From: UBA2988 sp965237965
Lineage (GTDB): Bacteria > Gemmatimonadota > Gemmatimonadetes > Longimicrobiales > Gaopeijiaceae
DNA length: 64,000 nucleotides
Assembly (NCBI GenBank): GCA_965237965.1
Contig: CBDEGT010000002.1
Location: 372,001-436,000, forward strand
Reading direction: 5' to 3'
Of this stretch, positions 62,311 through 64,000 are shown in pieces. The notes under the pieces are model-generated. The model searched no databases. It had not been told where the DNA came from and saw only the letters and a list, made by a program, of their open reading frames with translations. Each line of letters starts with the position of its first letter. Position 1 is the stretch's first letter. The position numbers were made by a program, and so were the translations under genes.

Positions 62311-63597
62311 CTACACGTGGATGATCTGGCTCCGCCTCGTGCCGACCGAAACCATCGCGATCGGAGTGGCGGTGAGCTCCTCTATGCGGTCGAGGTATGC
62401 GCGGGCGTTCCTCGGCAGGTCGGTCAACCGCTTGGCCGTGCTCGTGTCGGATTCCCATCCGGGATGGGTCTCGTAGCGAGGGACCACCGTCTCGAGCGAC
62501 CAGGTGTCGGCCGGGAAGTCACGTGTGCTTCCCCCGTCGTCCGTCGAGTATTCGGTAGCGATCCTGAGTTCTGGAAGCGTGTCGAGCACGTCCAGCTTGG
62601 TGACCGCGAGGCCGCTGAGTCCGTTTACGCGCGCCGAATAGCGCGCCAGTACCGCGTCGAACCAGCCACAGCGCCGGGGCCTGCCTGTGGTCGCCCCGTA
62701 CTCACCGCCAAGCTCCCGGACGCGCTCGTCCATTTCGGGCTCGAAGGCGGTCGGGAGTGGGCCGTTCCCAACGCGCGTCGTGTAGGCCTTCACCACCCCC
62801 ACCACGGTGTCGATCGCGGTCGGCCCGATCCCGACTCCCGTAGCGGCGCCTCCCGCCGTGGTGTTGGAAGAAGTGACGAACGGGTAGGTACCGTGGTCGA
62901 GGTCCAGTGCGGCGCCCTGCGCGCCCTCGAGCAGGATCCGGGTTCCGCTCGCCAGAGCGTCTGTGATCTCCCTGCCCGTGTCGGTTGCCATGCCAAGCAG
63001 GCGCTCACCGAGCTCGAGACATCTGAGCACCTCTTGCTCGAGGTGCTCGGTACTGCCATCTAGGCGACGGACCGCACGCTCGAGTCCCTCGCGCACGCGC
63101 TGTTGGAGCCGCTCGCCGCCGCGCAGGTCGGCCACGCGCACCCCGCGCCGACCCGCCTTCTCTTCGTAGGCGGGCCCGATCCCCCGTCCTGTGGTGCCGA
63201 TCTTTTCGGCGGCGCGATCCTCGGAAGCCCGGTCGAGGGCTTTGTGGTAGGGAAGCAGCAAGTGTGCGCGCTCGCTGACGCCCACCCGACCTGCCAGATC
63301 GATGCCGCGCTCGCTCAGGGCATCGTGCTCCTCGAAGAACTGGAGCATGTCGAGTACCACGCCGTTGCCGAGGAGGCAGCGCTTGCCTGGATGGAGGATC
63401 CCGGAAGGGATCTGATGGAGGATGAACGCTTCCTCGCCGACGTGCACGGTGTGGCCGGCGTTCGCGCCACCCTGGTAGCGCGCGATCACGTCGGCGTCCT
63501 CGGCCAACACGTCGACGATCTTTCCTTTACCTTCGTCGCCCCACTGGCAGCCTACGACGACGGTGCACCGCCCTGTTCCGGGCATCACGATGGTCAC
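62311..63597 (-). CDS. purA: Adenylosuccinate synthetase
   Basis: Joins IMP and aspartate using GTP, the first committed step to AMP. Signature VVVGCQWGDEGKGKIVDVLA at the N-terminus, then GGANAGHTV, GTTGRGIGPAYEEKAGRRGV and EGAQGAALDLDHGTYPFVTS. 428 residues from a GTG at 63597; a GTG at 63588 and the ATG at 63585 are equally good starts, and no strong ribosome binding site decides. An upstream terminator at 63612-63642 separates it from the pilT-like gene. 173 bp without features lie between it and ffh. Confidence 0.96.
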   Translation of the reverse strand: MTIVMPGTGRCTVVVGCQWGDEGKGKIVDVLAEDADVIARYQGGANAGHTVHVGEEAFILHQIPSGILHPGKRCLLGNGVVLDMLQFFEEHDALSERGIDLAGRVGVSERAHLLLPYHKALDRASEDRAAEKIGTTGRGIGPAYEEKAGRRGVRVADLRGGERLQQRVREGLERAVRRLDGSTEHLEQEVLRCLELGERLLGMATDTGREITDALASGTRILLEGAQGAALDLDHGTYPFVTSSNTTAGGAATGVGIGPTAIDTVVGVVKAYTTRVGNGPLPTAFEPEMDERVRELGGEYGATTGRPRRCGWFDAVLARYSARVNGLSGLAVTKLDVLDTLPELRIATEYSTDDGGSTRDFPADTWSLETVVPRYETHPGWESDTSTAKRLTDLPRNARAYLDRIEELTATPIAMVSVGTRRSQIIHV

Positions 63598-63611
63598 GCG
63601 GCGTACTCACG

Positions 63612-63642
63612 AAAAAAGGCCCACCCCGCAAGAGGATGGGCC
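63612..63642 (-). terminator. Intrinsic terminator after the pilT-like gene
   Basis: On the minus strand GGCCCATCC-TCTTGC-GGGGTGGGCC forms a 9-bp GC-rich stem (one T-G pair and one bulged base), followed by TTTTTT (63617-63612). It ends the pilT-like transcript just before purA. Confidence 0.85.
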
Positions 63643-63703
63643 GCTGGCCAATAAATCCTTTAGGAGAAGCTAGGCGGAACCGAGGGGGGCGTCAACCGAA
63701 ACC

Positions 63704-64000
63704 TCAACTCCCGAACATGCGTGACATCTCATCGCCGTAGCCCTGTTGGGGACCGCCTGCTTCGGCGCCCGCACCACCTTGGGAGAGCGTGTTCATCTTG
63801 AGGTCGAAGTCCGACGGGTTGTTGGCCGCCGCCATCGCCACGCGGAAGTCGATCCGGTCTGCCCTCACGAGCGCCATCAGATGCTGGTCGAAGCTCTGCG
63901 ACCCGTACGTCTCCGCGCCCTCCTCGATCAGATCGTAGATCTCGTCCATCCGCTTCGGGTCACGGATGCAGTCTCGGATGGTACCAGTCACCGGCATGAT
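63704..64000 (-). CDS. PilT/PilU-type twitching ATPase, C-terminal end (partial)
   Basis: About 98 C-terminal residues of a type IV pilus retraction ATPase; the gene runs off the right edge. Typical end-region patterns: TIRDCIRDPKRMDEIYDLIE, YGSQSFDQHLMALVRADRID and a Gly/Ala-rich tail ending DEMSRMFGS. The Walker motifs lie outside the window, so PilT and PilU cannot be told apart. Confidence 0.85.
   Translation of the reverse strand: MMPVTGTIRDCIRDPKRMDEIYDLIEEGAETYGSQSFDQHLMALVRADRIDFRVAMAAANNPSDFDLKMNTLSQGGAGAEAGGPQQGYGDEMSRMFGS

Overview
This is a GC-rich bacterial chromosome segment with tightly packed genes, many joined by 4-bp start/stop overlaps. I infer Gemmatimonadota or a close relative. 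The basis is the mix of genes: a DUF2723 membrane protein, class II (B12-dependent) ribonucleotide reductase, the small ribosomal protein bTHX, duplicated Wzi-like outer-membrane proteins, a SWIB-domain protein and the murQ/anmK pair. No 16S rRNA is present, so the taxonomy is not proven.

Layout. (1) 1-8.6 kb: a decayed segmental duplication. The ancestral unit was a minus-strand TPR-protein gene, a divergent wzi-like gene and a sulfatase-like gene. Copy A keeps the TPR gene, but an IS256-family element splits its wzi and only scraps of its sulfatase remain. Copy B keeps an intact wzi and a longer but damaged sulfatase, followed by a polysaccharide deacetylase. (2) 8.6-11.1 kb: an AglD/MprF-type membrane protein, a GT4 glycosyltransferase, a small membrane protein and bTHX. 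(3) 11.4-25.8 kb: nrdJ, a GT-C glycosyltransferase, anmK-murQ (peptidoglycan recycling), an M20 amidohydrolase, a glycine-zipper lipoprotein, an ABC exporter, ccdA and a cardiolipin-synthase-like phospholipase D. A 202-bp nested inverted repeat lies beside anmK. (4) 26-31 kb: pyruvoyl arginine decarboxylase and a translationally coupled run dedA, coaE-PHP fusion, nrnA, unknown gene, fur. (5) 31-44.6 kb: a GspG-like protein, a DUF255 thioredoxin-fold protein, a MATE exporter, a fused E1 alpha/beta dehydrogenase, NDH-2, MoeB-rhodanese, DUF2723 and a PQQ-type sugar dehydrogenase. (6) 45-55 kb: a HEAT-repeat protein and a second surface-polysaccharide locus (double-GT4 fusion, O-antigen ligase-like protein, methyltransferases), again carrying several broken genes. 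(7) 55.3-64 kb: SWIB protein, peroxiredoxin, tRNA-Lys and the conserved ffh-rpsP-rimM-trmD-rplS-rnhB translation/SRP block, here with two rnhB paralogs, then purA and the 3' end of a pilT-like gene.

The main theme beyond ordinary genes is decay of cell-surface, sulfate and polysaccharide genes. At least seven loci show internal deletions, frameshifts, nonsense codons, truncation or IS interruption, while housekeeping operons are intact. Other notable features are a 5 x 24-bp in-frame repeat in the tail of ribosomal protein bS16, a CoaE-PHP fusion, two RNase HII genes separated by one membrane-protein gene, and a likely CTG start codon in the DUF2723 gene.
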